Positions 23,998 to 31,390 of a stretch of 43,067 nucleotides of DNA are shown piece by piece. The position numbers and the translations under genes are program-made. Source of the stretch: Clostridia bacterium (GTDB taxonomy: Bacteria > Bacillota > Clostridia > Oscillospirales > CAG-382); the NCBI GenBank assembly GCA_017620655.1, contig JAGAUT010000069.1, positions 1 through 43,067 of the forward strand, written 5' to 3'. Position 1 is the stretch's first letter. The number at the start of each line of letters is the position of its first letter. The notes under the pieces were generated by a model, which had not been told where the DNA came from, did no database searches, and saw nothing but the letters and a program-made list of their open reading frames with translations.

Positions 23998-24006
23998 TCA
24001 AACAAA

Positions 24007-24043
24007 AATTGCTCCCTGTACCGAAAGGTACGGGGAGCTTTTG
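24007..24043. terminator. Bidirectional terminator between the SLH protein and the M23 peptidase
   Basis: GCTCCCTGTACC-GAAA-GGTACGGGGAGC with TTTT on the plus side and AAAAATT on the other: serves both convergent genes. Confidence 0.9.
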
Positions 24044-24048
24044 ATTTG

Positions 24049-24834
24049 TCAGAAGGAAATTAAATCTTCGGGATTTACGGGAGTTCCGTCACTGTCATAT
24101 ATTTCAAGATGAAGATGTGAAGGCTCTACCGCCTCGCAAAGAGCCGTGTCGCCGATGCCGCCTATAGTCTGACCTGTGGTTATGAGGGCGTCTTTTGTAA
24201 TGTTTGAATTGACCGTGGGAAGAAGATTTGAATACTTTACGGTATAGCCGTCCTTGCTTTTTGTGCATACGGTTGTGCCGTATAAGTCGTCGTTGTAAAT
24301 ATCCGTGACAACACCGCCGATAACGGCAGAAACGGGGGTGCCGATTTCACCTGTCACATCTACGCCGACGTGAATTCTGTAATCGGACAGGGTTGTGGAG
24401 TAGACAGGAACGTCTGCTGAATGTTCCTTTGCTACATATCCGTCGCAGGGCTTTATAAATCTGTCAATGCCAAGCTCGGCGTCTTCGGGGATGAAAGGAA
24501 TGTCTTCCTTGATTGTTGCAACATCTTCCGTAACAACCGAATCTACCCCGCTGACAGTGTCGGAAACAGGGGAAGTGTCGTCAGAGAGAGAGGGCGTTTC
24601 GGTGACCGAGAGGGGAAGCTCGGGAATGTCAATCTTCTGTAATTCGGGAATTTCCGGCAAGTCAATGCTGATGTCGTAGGGAGTGCTGTCGGAAAGATTG
24701 GAGTTTCCGCCCGAAAGAATGCCGACAGTTGTGTTAACCGTGACAGCCGCAACAACGGCGGCAAGGGCAATATAGACGGTTCCGCTTATAAGCTGGCGTT
24801 TTGTGCTTTTGGATGCATTGTTCTTGTTTTTCAT
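24049..24834 (-). CDS. M23 (LytM) family peptidase, SpoIIQ-like
   Basis: This 261-residue protein has a short basic N-terminus, one membrane helix (~15-40, LISGTVYIALAAVVAAVTVN), a long acidic/proline-rich linker (~45-120) and a C-terminal LytM domain (~150-255). Zinc-binding motifs are present: HVGVD and HLH. In the third motif, where active LytM enzymes have YxHL, this protein has YSNL. The layout of single helix, low-complexity stalk and LytM domain resembles SpoIIQ, the forespore partner of SpoIIIAH; with Spo0A and SpoIIR in the window this is plausible but not proven. An alternative is a vegetative wall endopeptidase. It is preceded by GGAAGGG and lies 70 nt downstream of the rubrerythrin-like gene. 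Confidence 0.8.
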   Translation of the reverse strand: MKNKNNASKSTKRQLISGTVYIALAAVVAAVTVNTTVGILSGGNSNLSDSTPYDISIDLPEIPELQKIDIPELPLSVTETPSLSDDTSPVSDTVSGVDSVVTEDVATIKEDIPFIPEDAELGIDRFIKPCDGYVAKEHSADVPVYSTTLSDYRIHVGVDVTGEIGTPVSAVIGGVVTDIYNDDLYGTTVCTKSKDGYTVKYSNLLPTVNSNITKDALITTGQTIGGIGDTALCEAVEPSHLHLEIYDSDGTPVNPEDLISF

Positions 24835-24904
24835 GTATTTATCCCTTCCTTTGTGCTTTGTCCTCCTTATTTTTCCCGAAAAAACGCCGCTTATTCAGAT
24901 ATTG

Positions 24905-25456
24905 TCAGCTTCTTTTTGAAAAACACAAGGGGTATGAACAGAGGGGACATCTTTCGGGAGGACGGTTGCCTTTAATATCGTAGCCGCAAAGCCTGCAGTG
25001 CCATTCCGTTTCGGGATTGTCGGAATAAAGGGCGTCGGCACTTGCGATTCTGTCGCCCTCGGACTTTAATTCACGGCTCTGAGCTCCCTTGACTGAGGCG
25101 GCAAGGCGCATCTTTTCAGCAATTTCATCAAAGCCCTCCTCGTCTGCAATTTCTGCCATGGCAGGGTATAGGTTGCCTCCGAGAGCCTCCTTGAGGGCTG
25201 AAAGTTCAGCTAAGTTTTCAAGGGTGTCTCCAAGCTCGTCAAGGTATGACAGCCAGAGCTCAGAAAGACGCTTGTCATTGTCAGCTTCTTCAAGCATTAC
25301 TCTCTGTGCCGTTATGTTGCCTTCGTTTCCTGCAAGGGACGAGAAAATGCTGCCCTTTGCAAAGGCTTCTGCTTCCTTGCTGAATGCCTGACGAAGATTT
25401 TCTTTGGTTTTTGTTCCGTCGAGGGCGGAGGAAACGGTCATGTTTGTATTATTCAT
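24905..25456 (-). CDS. Rubrerythrin-like protein with rubredoxin tail but degenerate diiron site
   Basis: This 183-residue protein has a ferritin-like four-helix part (residues ~10-125: LDGTKTKENLRQAFSKEAEAF, ..., LYPAMAEIADEEGFDEIA) and a C-terminal rubredoxin-like domain (~148-178: CRLCGYDI ... CPLC), all four cysteines present. Compared with classical rubrerythrin, the first Glu (KEAEA) and the Glu of the second helix (LEEAD) remain. The EKEHA, EHYEH and EEHHE segments carrying the other ligands read DKRLS, EALGG and KGAQS, so most diiron ligands are lost. Normal rubrerythrin reduces peroxide; this one may only transfer electrons or bind metal at the tail. ATG 25456 has AAAGGA eight bases upstream; a TTG two codons earlier is less likely. 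Confidence 0.82.
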   Translation of the reverse strand: MNNTNMTVSSALDGTKTKENLRQAFSKEAEAFAKGSIFSSLAGNEGNITAQRVMLEEADNDKRLSELWLSYLDELGDTLENLAELSALKEALGGNLYPAMAEIADEEGFDEIAEKMRLAASVKGAQSRELKSEGDRIASADALYSDNPETEWHCRLCGYDIKGNRPPERCPLCSYPLCFSKRS

Positions 25457-25570
25457 AAACAAAATCCTTTCTGTGTAAGAATGAGGAAACCCTCTGTTTC
25501 AGTATATGAAAAAACATAAACTGTCGGCAGAGAACAAATAAAAAATCTTGCCATAAAGCGTTTATTTTTC

Positions 25571-25599
25571 TTGCATTACGGTTTGTTTTATGATATAAT
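25571..25599 (+). promoter_or_regulatory. Promoter of the GNAT gene
   Basis: TTGCAT (25571-25576), 17-bp spacer, TGA-TATAAT (25594-25599). Shares a 23-bp identical run with the promoter at 8741-8769. Confidence 0.7.
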
Positions 25600-25652
25600 A
25601 ACTTGATAAATTATATAAAAGGGTAGCTTTATCCTTTTTTGAAGGTGAAAAG

Positions 25653-26189
25653 ATGGAAATAATCAGCCTTGACAAAAAAGAATACGACTATTTTCCTTTG
25701 CATTATCACTATGTGACGAAGGAATACTATAAGGTCACAAGGGTGTGCGGCAAGGAAGGCTTCGGCGTCAGCTTTGAGCGACAGCAATTCGAAAACGAGG
25801 TTGTATATGACAATACCGACACGCTGTTTCAGGAGTATTGGAACAACCCGAAGGCGTTTGGCGTAAAGGACGATGACGGAAAAATAGTCGCATACCTTGA
25901 GTTTGACACCGAGGAATGGAACAACCGCATTATGATGACCCAGCTTCTTGTGGATGAGTCTCAAAGAGGCAAGGGAATAGGCAAAATGCTCTTTGATTTT
26001 GTCAAAGACTATGCACGCAAGGAAGATTACAGAATAATCACTCTTGAAACGCAGAATACAAACGTGCCTGCTATCGACTTTTACCTTAAAACGGGATTTA
26101 CCTTCTGCGGCACAAACCTTTTCTTCTATTCAAACGATGATATAGGGGAAAACGAGGTAATGATAGAAATGGCATACTTACTTTCTTGA
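25653..26189 (+). CDS. GNAT family N-acetyltransferase
   Basis: This 178-residue cytosolic acetyltransferase has the GNAT core: motif A VDESQRGKGIGKMLFDFV (residues ~108-125), which forms the acetyl-CoA pyrophosphate loop (Q/R-x-x-G-x-G/A), and motif B LETQNTNVPAIDFYLKTGF (~131-149). The substrate cannot be read from sequence. ATG 25653 follows GAAGGTG. The TGA stop lies in the loop of a hairpin (26177-26201), so the last residues (YLLS) are coded by one arm of a repeat element. Confidence 0.88.
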   Translation: MEIISLDKKEYDYFPLHYHYVTKEYYKVTRVCGKEGFGVSFERQQFENEVVYDNTDTLFQEYWNNPKAFGVKDDDGKIVAYLEFDTEEWNNRIMMTQLLVDESQRGKGIGKMLFDFVKDYARKEDYRIITLETQNTNVPAIDFYLKTGFTFCGTNLFFYSNDDIGENEVMIEMAYLLS

Positions 26190-26263
26190 GGAGAAAGTAA
26201 GTAAAGACCTTTTTATTTCGAGACTGCGTTTTTGATTAAATTGAAATGTCAGATGCCCGAGTG
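26177..26263 (+). repeat. 3'-end repeat element spanning the GNAT stop codon
   Basis: CTTACTTTCT-TGAGG-AGAAAGTAAG is a perfect 10-bp stem whose loop holds the TGA stop. It continues with a segment ending AGATGCCCGAGTG (26251-26263). The same order (hairpin over the stop, TTCG-GACTG, TTTTT, AAATT, AGATGCCCGAGTG) occurs after melA at 41033-41124. Confidence 0.7.
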
Positions 26264-26267
26264 GTGT

Positions 26268-26304
26268 ACCGTTTGACCGCCATAAATCAAAGCGGTCAAA
26301 CTCA
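26268..26304 (+). repeat. Hairpin repeat copy 1 (upstream of gltX)
   Basis: GTTTGACCGC (26271-26280) pairs with GCGGTCAAAC (26292-26301) around an 11-nt loop. An identical copy lies at 29894-29928. There is no T-tract, so it is not an ordinary terminator. Confidence 0.8.
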
Positions 26305-26342
26305 TTAGTAAAAGTGAGTATAACGAAAGGAAATATATAAAC

Positions 26343-28004
26343 ATGGACAAGCTTATTAAATTATCACAGGTTATTTTCCCCGAACTTACAGATGAAGATA
26401 CAGTAGAATCCCTTGAAGCACTCTTCCCCGAAAGAGGTCTCAAAGAAGGGGCAAAGGTTACAAGAATGGCACCCAGCCCCACAGGCTCAATGCACATCGG
26501 TAACCTCTACGGTGCTCTTGCCGACGAAAGAATTGCACATACTGCAACCGACGACGGTGTGTTCATTTTAAGAATCGAAGATACCGACGACAAGAGAGAA
26601 GTTCCCGGTGCTGTCGATTTGATTATCAAGTATTTAGGTGCATTCGGCATTGAATTTGACGAAGGTGCAACAGCCGACGGAGATTCCGGAGCATACGGTC
26701 CTTACAGACAGAGAAGCAGAGCAAAGATTTATCATATCGTTGCAAGAAAGCTTATCTTAGAGGGAAGAGCATACCCCTGTTTCTGCACAGAAGAAGAGCT
26801 TGCGGCAATTCATGCAGCACAGGAAGAAAATAAGGAAAACTTTGGCTACTACGGCAAGTGGGCAAAGTACAGAGATTTCGATATTGATGAAGCTATTGCA
26901 AAAATCGAAAACGGCGAAAGCTATGTTCTTCGTTTCAAGAGCCTTGGCGACCCCTCAAAGAAGGTTGACTTCAAGGATCAGATTAAGGGCAAGCTTTCAT
27001 TCCCCGAAAACGATCAGGACTTTGTACTTCTTAAGTCCGACGGTATTCCCACATATCACTTTGCACACGTTGTTGACGACCACTTCATGAGAACAACAGA
27101 CGTAGTAAGAGGTGAAGAATGGCTCTCGACACTTCCCTGGCATGTTGAACTCTGGCGTGCTTGCGGCTTTAAGATGCCGAGATTCTGTCACACAGCACAG
27201 GTTATGAAGCTTGACGAAGAAACGGGCACAAAGAGAAAGATGAGTAAGCGTAAAGACCCCGAATGTACCCTCGGTTTCTACTTTGAAAAGGGTTATCCCG
27301 CAAAGAGTACAATCGAATATCTTATGACACTTCTCAACTCCAACTACGAACAGTGGAGAAGCGCAAATAAAGAAGCGTCTTATAAAGAATTCCCCTTTAA
27401 GGCGTCCAATATGGGTAACTCTGGCGCAATGTTTGACCTTGCAAAGTTCAATGACGTATCAAAGAACATCATCTCGCAGATGACTGCCGATGAAGTATAT
27501 GAAGGCGTTTCGACATGGGCAAAGGAAAACGACGAGGACTTCTATAAGATTCTGTCGGCTGACCCTGAATACGCAAAGTCGTATTTTGCAATCGGCAGAG
27601 GCGGCAAGAAGCCGAGAAAGGATTTCTCGTGCTGGAGTGAAGTTAAGGATTTTGTTTCCTACTACTATGATGAGCTTTTCAAGATAGAAGAAGCTTTCCC
27701 CGAAAATGTTTCGGCTGAAGACAAGAGGGCAATCCTTAAGGACTATGCTGAAATCTATTCTGCAGAAGACGATAATAACGCATGGTTTGAAAAGATAAAG
27801 ACCATCTGTGATAAGTACGGCTACACTTCCGACATGAAGGCATATAAGGAAAACCCCGATGCATTCAAGGGCAGCATTACAGATGTAAGTAATGTAATAA
27901 GAGTTGCCGTTACAGGCAGAAATAACTCTCCCGACCTTTGTACTGTTATGAAGGTGTTAGGTAGCGAAAGAGTAAATAAGAGAATTCTCGCTGCGGCGGA
28001 ATAA
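26343..28004 (+). CDS. gltX: Glutamyl-tRNA synthetase
   Basis: This 553-residue class I synthetase charges tRNA-Glu. The HIGH motif appears as HIGN in RMAPSPTGSMHIGNL (residues ~41-55) and the KMSKS motif as KMSKR near residue 298; RIEDTDDKREVPGA (~80) and the GLFD-like C-terminal anticodon domain fit the GluRS family. The N-terminus is ~35 residues longer than in short GluRS (IKLSQVIFPELTDEDTVESLEALFP). A dedicated GlnRS gene follows, so this enzyme may be of the discriminating type. It starts at ATG 26343 after AAAGGAAATATATAAAC. It is preceded by a conserved hairpin repeat, not by a T-box. Confidence 0.95.
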   Translation: MDKLIKLSQVIFPELTDEDTVESLEALFPERGLKEGAKVTRMAPSPTGSMHIGNLYGALADERIAHTATDDGVFILRIEDTDDKREVPGAVDLIIKYLGAFGIEFDEGATADGDSGAYGPYRQRSRAKIYHIVARKLILEGRAYPCFCTEEELAAIHAAQEENKENFGYYGKWAKYRDFDIDEAIAKIENGESYVLRFKSLGDPSKKVDFKDQIKGKLSFPENDQDFVLLKSDGIPTYHFAHVVDDHFMRTTDVVRGEEWLSTLPWHVELWRACGFKMPRFCHTAQVMKLDEETGTKRKMSKRKDPECTLGFYFEKGYPAKSTIEYLMTLLNSNYEQWRSANKEASYKEFPFKASNMGNSGAMFDLAKFNDVSKNIISQMTADEVYEGVSTWAKENDEDFYKILSADPEYAKSYFAIGRGGKKPRKDFSCWSEVKDFVSYYYDELFKIEEAFPENVSAEDKRAILKDYAEIYSAEDDNNAWFEKIKTICDKYGYTSDMKAYKENPDAFKGSITDVSNVIRVAVTGRNNSPDLCTVMKVLGSERVNKRILAAAE

Positions 28005-28026
28005 ATTTTTTGCAAATAACAATAGA

Positions 28027-28130
28027 GCCTTCCCCAAAGCATGGGGAAGGTGTCACGCAGTGACGGATGAGGTTGAAAAAAGAATGCCTTTTTGCTTCCT
28101 CAGTACAGCTCCCTCGAAAACGGGGAAGCC
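28027..28130. mobile_element. MITE-like palindromic repeat between gltX and glnS
   Basis: A ~104-bp element with imperfect terminal inverted repeats (GCCTTCCCC ... GGGGAAGCC), internal hairpins (CTTCCCC-AAAGCAT-GGGGAAG; GTCAC-GCA-GTGAC) and the GATGAGG/CTTCCTCAGTACAGCTCCCTC arm. It belongs to the same family style as the elements at 30483-30616 and 31254-31390. No transposase. Confidence 0.7.
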
Positions 28131-28177
28131 AAAAGATTCTGCGGTTGTTGAATATAAGGATTAAGGAGTAAAATTCA

Positions 28178-29860
28178 ATGTCAGAAGAAAATATCAGCTC
28201 TAATTTTATACACAAGATAATTGACGAAGACATCGCAAACGGACTTTCTGCGAGAATCCACACACGTTTCCCGCCCGAACCCAACGGCTATCTTCATATC
28301 GGCCACACAAAGGCTATCTGGATCAACTATTCCACAGCAAAAAAATACGGCGGACTTTTTAACCTCCGTTTCGACGATACAAACCCTGCAAAAGAGGGCG
28401 ACGAATACGTAAACGCTATACAGGAAGACCTCGCATGGCTGGGAATTACACCCTATAAAATTTGCTTTGGCTCGGATTATTTTGACGAATGCTACGAATT
28501 CGCAAAGGTGCTTATCCGTAAAGGCCTTGCTTTCGTATGCGACCTTACGGGCGATGAGATAAATGAGTACAGAGGCACTCTCACAACACCCGGCAAGGAA
28601 AGTCCTTACAGAAATAGAAGCGTTGAAGAAAACATGGACCTCTTTGAACGCATGAAAAACGGCGAATTTCCCGACGGTTCAAAAACACTTCGTGCCAAGA
28701 TTGATATGAAGAGCCCCAACATGAATATGCGTGACCCCGTTATCTACAGAATACTCAGAGCGCATCATCACAGAACGGGCGATAAGTGGTGCATTTATCC
28801 TCTTTATGACTTTGTACATCCCATTCAGGACGCAATGGAAGAAATCACACACTCACTTTGTGACGTTGATTTTGAAAATCACAGACCTCTCTATGAGTGG
28901 GTAATCAATAACATTGATATCAAGCACACACCAAAACAGAGAGAATTTGCAAAGCTCAACATCACATATACAAAGATTGGTAAGCGTTATTCCAAGGCTC
29001 TTATCGAGCAGGGAATCGCAGACGGCTGGGACGACCCGAGACTTCCTACCCTTCGTGCGCTCAGAAGACGTGGCTATACACCCTCGGCCCTCTTTAACTT
29101 TGTACAGCTTGCAGGTGTTGCCAAGGCAACAAGCCTCTGCGACTACGGACTTCTTGAACATTGCATGAGAGAAGAACTCAATACTACGGCTCCCCGCCGT
29201 ATGGCAGTGCTTGATCCTATTGAAGTTGAAATCACAAATATGGATGAAGATGAAGTAGTATACTTTGATGTTGTGAATAATCCCACAGTCGAGAATCCTA
29301 CATCCAGAAAAGTTCCTTTCACAAAGCATCTTTACATCGAAAGAGAAGACTTTTCCGACAATCCTCCGCCAAAGTACCAGAGAATGAAGCTTGACCACGA
29401 AGTACGTTTTATGAGTGCATTTGTAGTTAAGTGTAACGAGGCACTTTATGATGAAAACGGCAATGTAACAAAGCTCCTCTGCACAATCGACAGAGAAACA
29501 GCAGGTTGTAATCCTCCAGACGGAAGAAAAATCAAGGGTACAATTCACTGGGTAAGCAAGAAGTTTGCAGTTGATGCAGAGGTAAGACTTTATGATAACC
29601 TCTTTACCTGCGAAGATACAGGTGTTATCAACATGGACAACTTCAAGGACTACATCAACCCCGATTCTTTGAAGATTATGAAGAACGCAAAGCTTGAGCC
29701 TGCAATGGCTGAAGCGAACTGCGAAGATAAGTTCCAGTTCGTAAGAACAGGCTATTTCTGCGTTGATATTCACGACAAGAATGTTATCAATAGAATTGTT
29801 ACTCTCAAGGACAGCTTCAAGTCGGGAAAGCCCGACAGCAAATCCACGGGAAATTCTTGA
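28178..29860 (+). CDS. glnS: Glutaminyl-tRNA synthetase
   Basis: This 560-residue class I enzyme charges tRNA-Gln directly. The signature FPPEPNGYLHIGHTKAI (residues ~30-46) carries HIGH; LRFDDTNPAKEGDEYV, GWDDPRLPTLRALRRRGYTP and the beta-barrel anticodon domains (LDPIEVEITN ...) follow as in GlnRS. The KMSKS loop, usually VMSKRKL, reads KIGKRYSKAL near residue 264, an unusual variant. In bacteria GlnRS is thought to be of eukaryotic origin by transfer; it stands beside gltX, so the indirect GatCAB route is not needed for tRNA-Gln. ATG 28178 follows AAGGAGTAAAATTCA. No truncation. Confidence 0.94.
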   Translation: MSEENISSNFIHKIIDEDIANGLSARIHTRFPPEPNGYLHIGHTKAIWINYSTAKKYGGLFNLRFDDTNPAKEGDEYVNAIQEDLAWLGITPYKICFGSDYFDECYEFAKVLIRKGLAFVCDLTGDEINEYRGTLTTPGKESPYRNRSVEENMDLFERMKNGEFPDGSKTLRAKIDMKSPNMNMRDPVIYRILRAHHHRTGDKWCIYPLYDFVHPIQDAMEEITHSLCDVDFENHRPLYEWVINNIDIKHTPKQREFAKLNITYTKIGKRYSKALIEQGIADGWDDPRLPTLRALRRRGYTPSALFNFVQLAGVAKATSLCDYGLLEHCMREELNTTAPRRMAVLDPIEVEITNMDEDEVVYFDVVNNPTVENPTSRKVPFTKHLYIEREDFSDNPPPKYQRMKLDHEVRFMSAFVVKCNEALYDENGNVTKLLCTIDRETAGCNPPDGRKIKGTIHWVSKKFAVDAEVRLYDNLFTCEDTGVINMDNFKDYINPDSLKIMKNAKLEPAMAEANCEDKFQFVRTGYFCVDIHDKNVINRIVTLKDSFKSGKPDSKSTGNS

Positions 29861-29893
29861 CTAAAAACAAACAAACGGTGTCGCACGGGCTGC

Positions 29894-29928
29894 ACCGTTT
29901 GACCGCCATAAATCAAAGCGGTCAAACT
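29894..29928 (+). repeat. Hairpin repeat copy 2 (upstream of the small lipoprotein)
   Basis: Identical to 26268-26304 in stem and loop: GTTTGACCGC / GCGGTCAAAC, loop CATAAATCAAA. Both copies lie shortly before a start codon (41 and 15 nt). Confidence 0.8.
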
Positions 29929-29942
29929 CAAAAGGAGAAACA

Positions 29943-30152
29943 ATGAAAAAGATATTTGTTTTATTAGCACTTGTCCTCTCATTTCTGACAGGCTGTACAA
30001 AGGAATCGGCATCTGTCGGAGTAATCGGCGGCGCTGACGGTCCGACCTCGGTTATGGTTTCAGGACCTGTGCTTCCCATGGCACTTGTGGTTCTCGGCAT
30101 AATTGTTGTTGTGGCAATTATAATTGTGTTTGTGACACATAGAAAAGATTAA
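29943..30152 (+). CDS. Small lipoprotein with IGGADGPT motif and one membrane helix
   Basis: This 69-residue protein has a lipoprotein signal (MKKIFVLLALVLSFLTGC, lipobox LTGC at residues ~15-18), a segment SVGVIGGADGPTSVMV (~25-40), a single hydrophobic helix (~44-64) and a short basic end. The GIIGGADGPTAI motif is a hallmark of the beta subunit of Na+-translocating decarboxylases, where it belongs to the ion path. Here it occurs in a tiny standalone protein with no decarboxylase partners nearby. Such proteins are often annotated as decarboxylase beta-subunit fragments; this one has its own signal, ribosome site (AAAGGAG) and terminator, so it looks like a real gene of unknown role rather than a remnant. 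Confidence 0.75.
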   Translation: MKKIFVLLALVLSFLTGCTKESASVGVIGGADGPTSVMVSGPVLPMALVVLGIIVVVAIIIVFVTHRKD

Positions 30153-30180
30153 GAAAAGCAGCCGAAAGGCTGCTTTTCTT
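30151..30180. terminator. Bidirectional terminator
   Basis: AAGAAAAGCAGCC-GAAA-GGCTGCTTTTCTT: a 13-bp perfect stem between the lipoprotein gene and the convergent DUF3795 gene. Confidence 0.9.
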
Positions 30181-30181
30181 G

Positions 30182-30454
30182 CTATATTTGTTTGCCTGCC
30201 CACCTTTTGCATTGCTCAATTCGAGCACCGGCAGGAGAATCACCGTGTTCAGGGTCGCAGGAATACTGTGTCAAAAGTTCGCAAGGGATGTCAGGACATT
30301 CACCGCAATGCGTGAAACCTTTGTTCTGACAGCAATTTGCAACGGGACAGTCTCCGTGAAAGGGATGACCGTTTGTTTCAATACAACCTTTGCAGTTGCA
30401 GGGCTCTTTGTATGTACAACTGCTGCAATGCAGTCCGCATCTTGAATCAATCAT
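30182..30454 (-). CDS. DUF3795-type Cys-rich protein
   Basis: This 90-residue soluble protein has 14 cysteines, opening with the family start MIDSRCGLHCSSCTY and continuing CNCKGC, CPVANC, HCGECPDIPCELL and a WAGK-like end. It matches small DUF3795 proteins, presumed to bind zinc or an Fe-S cluster; function unknown. AAGGAG precedes ATG at a normal distance. It is the last gene of a minus-strand run, separated from the S51 peptidase gene by a MITE-like element. Confidence 0.8.
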   Translation of the reverse strand: MIDSRCGLHCSSCTYKEPCNCKGCIETNGHPFHGDCPVANCCQNKGFTHCGECPDIPCELLTQYSCDPEHGDSPAGARIEQCKRWAGKQI

Positions 30455-30482
30455 ATTTTTGTACTCCTTGAGTTTTTTGAAA

Positions 30483-30616
30483 AGGCTCCCTCTGGGAAGG
30501 AGCTGTCGCCGTATGGCGACTGAGGGAGAATGCGTTGAATAAGATTTTTACTTAACTTAGCTTGTCGCAATCTCCTTCCACCGCTACCGCGGTCCCCCTC
30601 CCTCTCGGAGGGAGGC
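30483..30616. mobile_element. MITE-like palindromic element overlapping the end of the S51 peptidase gene
   Basis: Ends GGCTCCCTCT ... CGGAGGGAGGC form imperfect inverted repeats; inside are GTCGCC-GTAT-GGCGAC and ACCGC-...GCGGT hairpins. The right-hand 33 bp are read as the final codons of the minus-strand gene. Confidence 0.75.
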
Positions 30617-31216
30617 ATATGTTAAGTTTATGCTATTATTGTTGACTATTACCGCTTCACCGTCGTTCAGACGAACAACATTGCAATTGTTTGCCTTCTC
30701 GTAATTTGAGACTTTTTCTTCCAGTTTGTCAAACCTCTTTATAAATTTGTTGTAATGAGGAAATATTTGCACATCTGTTAAATTGCATGCAGAAAAATTG
30801 TTTAGATTAACAATATTCATTTCGGGTGTGAAAATGTCAATCAACCTGAGTGTTGGAGTGAGTACAACAGCACCTGCGGAGCATCCTATTATGCATTTGT
30901 TGTCAGCAAAATCCCTCAAAACATCTATGAAACCGTTTGTCAAAATGGAGTTTAGTAAATAGTAAGGATTTCCGCCGATTAATTCAACCACATCAAATGC
31001 AATAAGTTCCTTTGGAGATTGTGTATCAAAATCAAAACATTCCACTGTCAAACCGAGGCTTTGAAGTTCGCTTGTCAGGCGTTCTACATGATAGTTTTTC
31101 TCTTTGTATTCGTTGTCTGCTGTTACTACAAGTGCGGCTTTACCCGAAAGAGAGAGCTTTTTTATCTCATCCAGTAACTTTTCATTTGATAACCCGTTTG
31201 AAGTTAAAACAATCAT
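30584..31216 (-). CDS. Peptidase S51 / type 1 glutamine-amidotransferase-like protein
   Basis: This 210-residue cytosolic protein resembles dipeptidase E and cyanophycinase-like S51 serine peptidases. It has the GGNPYYLL motif near residue 85, the nucleophile elbow GCSAGA near residue 112 (Ser) and FPHYN with a catalytic-type His near residue 155. ATG 31216 is preceded by AAGAAAGG; the frame stays open farther upstream to 31330, but that part is MITE sequence and has no family match. The C-terminus ends ASLREGGGPR, coded wholly by the downstream MITE. The substrate could be Asp-X dipeptides; this is inferred only from the family. Confidence 0.82.
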   Translation of the reverse strand: MIVLTSNGLSNEKLLDEIKKLSLSGKAALVVTADNEYKEKNYHVERLTSELQSLGLTVECFDFDTQSPKELIAFDVVELIGGNPYYLLNSILTNGFIDVLRDFADNKCIIGCSAGAVVLTPTLRLIDIFTPEMNIVNLNNFSACNLTDVQIFPHYNKFIKRFDKLEEKVSNYEKANNCNVVRLNDGEAVIVNNNSINLTYASLREGGGPR

Positions 31217-31253
31217 CGTAATTTGCCTTTCTTTTGGTGAATGATTCTTTAAA

Positions 31254-31390
31254 GGCTCCCTCCGAGAGGGAGCTGTCGCCGTATGGCGGCTGAGGGAGAG
31301 TGCGTTACATAGAGCTTTGCATTGAGCCAAAGCAAACGAAAGCTCCCACCGTCACGGCTTTGCCGTGCCACCTCCCTCTCGGAGGGAGGC
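31254..31390. mobile_element. MITE-like palindromic element overlapping the DUF559 gene end
   Basis: The first 19 bp (GGCTCCCTCCGAGAGGGAG) match the reverse complement of the other end at all but one position, giving long terminal inverted repeats. Internal hairpins GTCGCC-GTAT-GGCGGC and CACGGC-TTT-GCCGTG. Clearly related to 30483-30616. Confidence 0.82.

Noticed and set aside
26220..26342. T-box riboswitch before gltX
   Set aside because: No conserved T-box sequence (TGGNACC) and no terminator pair; only the hairpin repeat is present.
28853..29773. 306-residue minus-strand open frame
   Set aside because: Lies wholly inside glnS, whose motifs are unambiguous.
31217..31330. 38-residue N-terminal extension of the S51 peptidase
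   Set aside because: It is coded by the MITE-like element, has no family counterpart, and ATG 31216 has a proper ribosome site.
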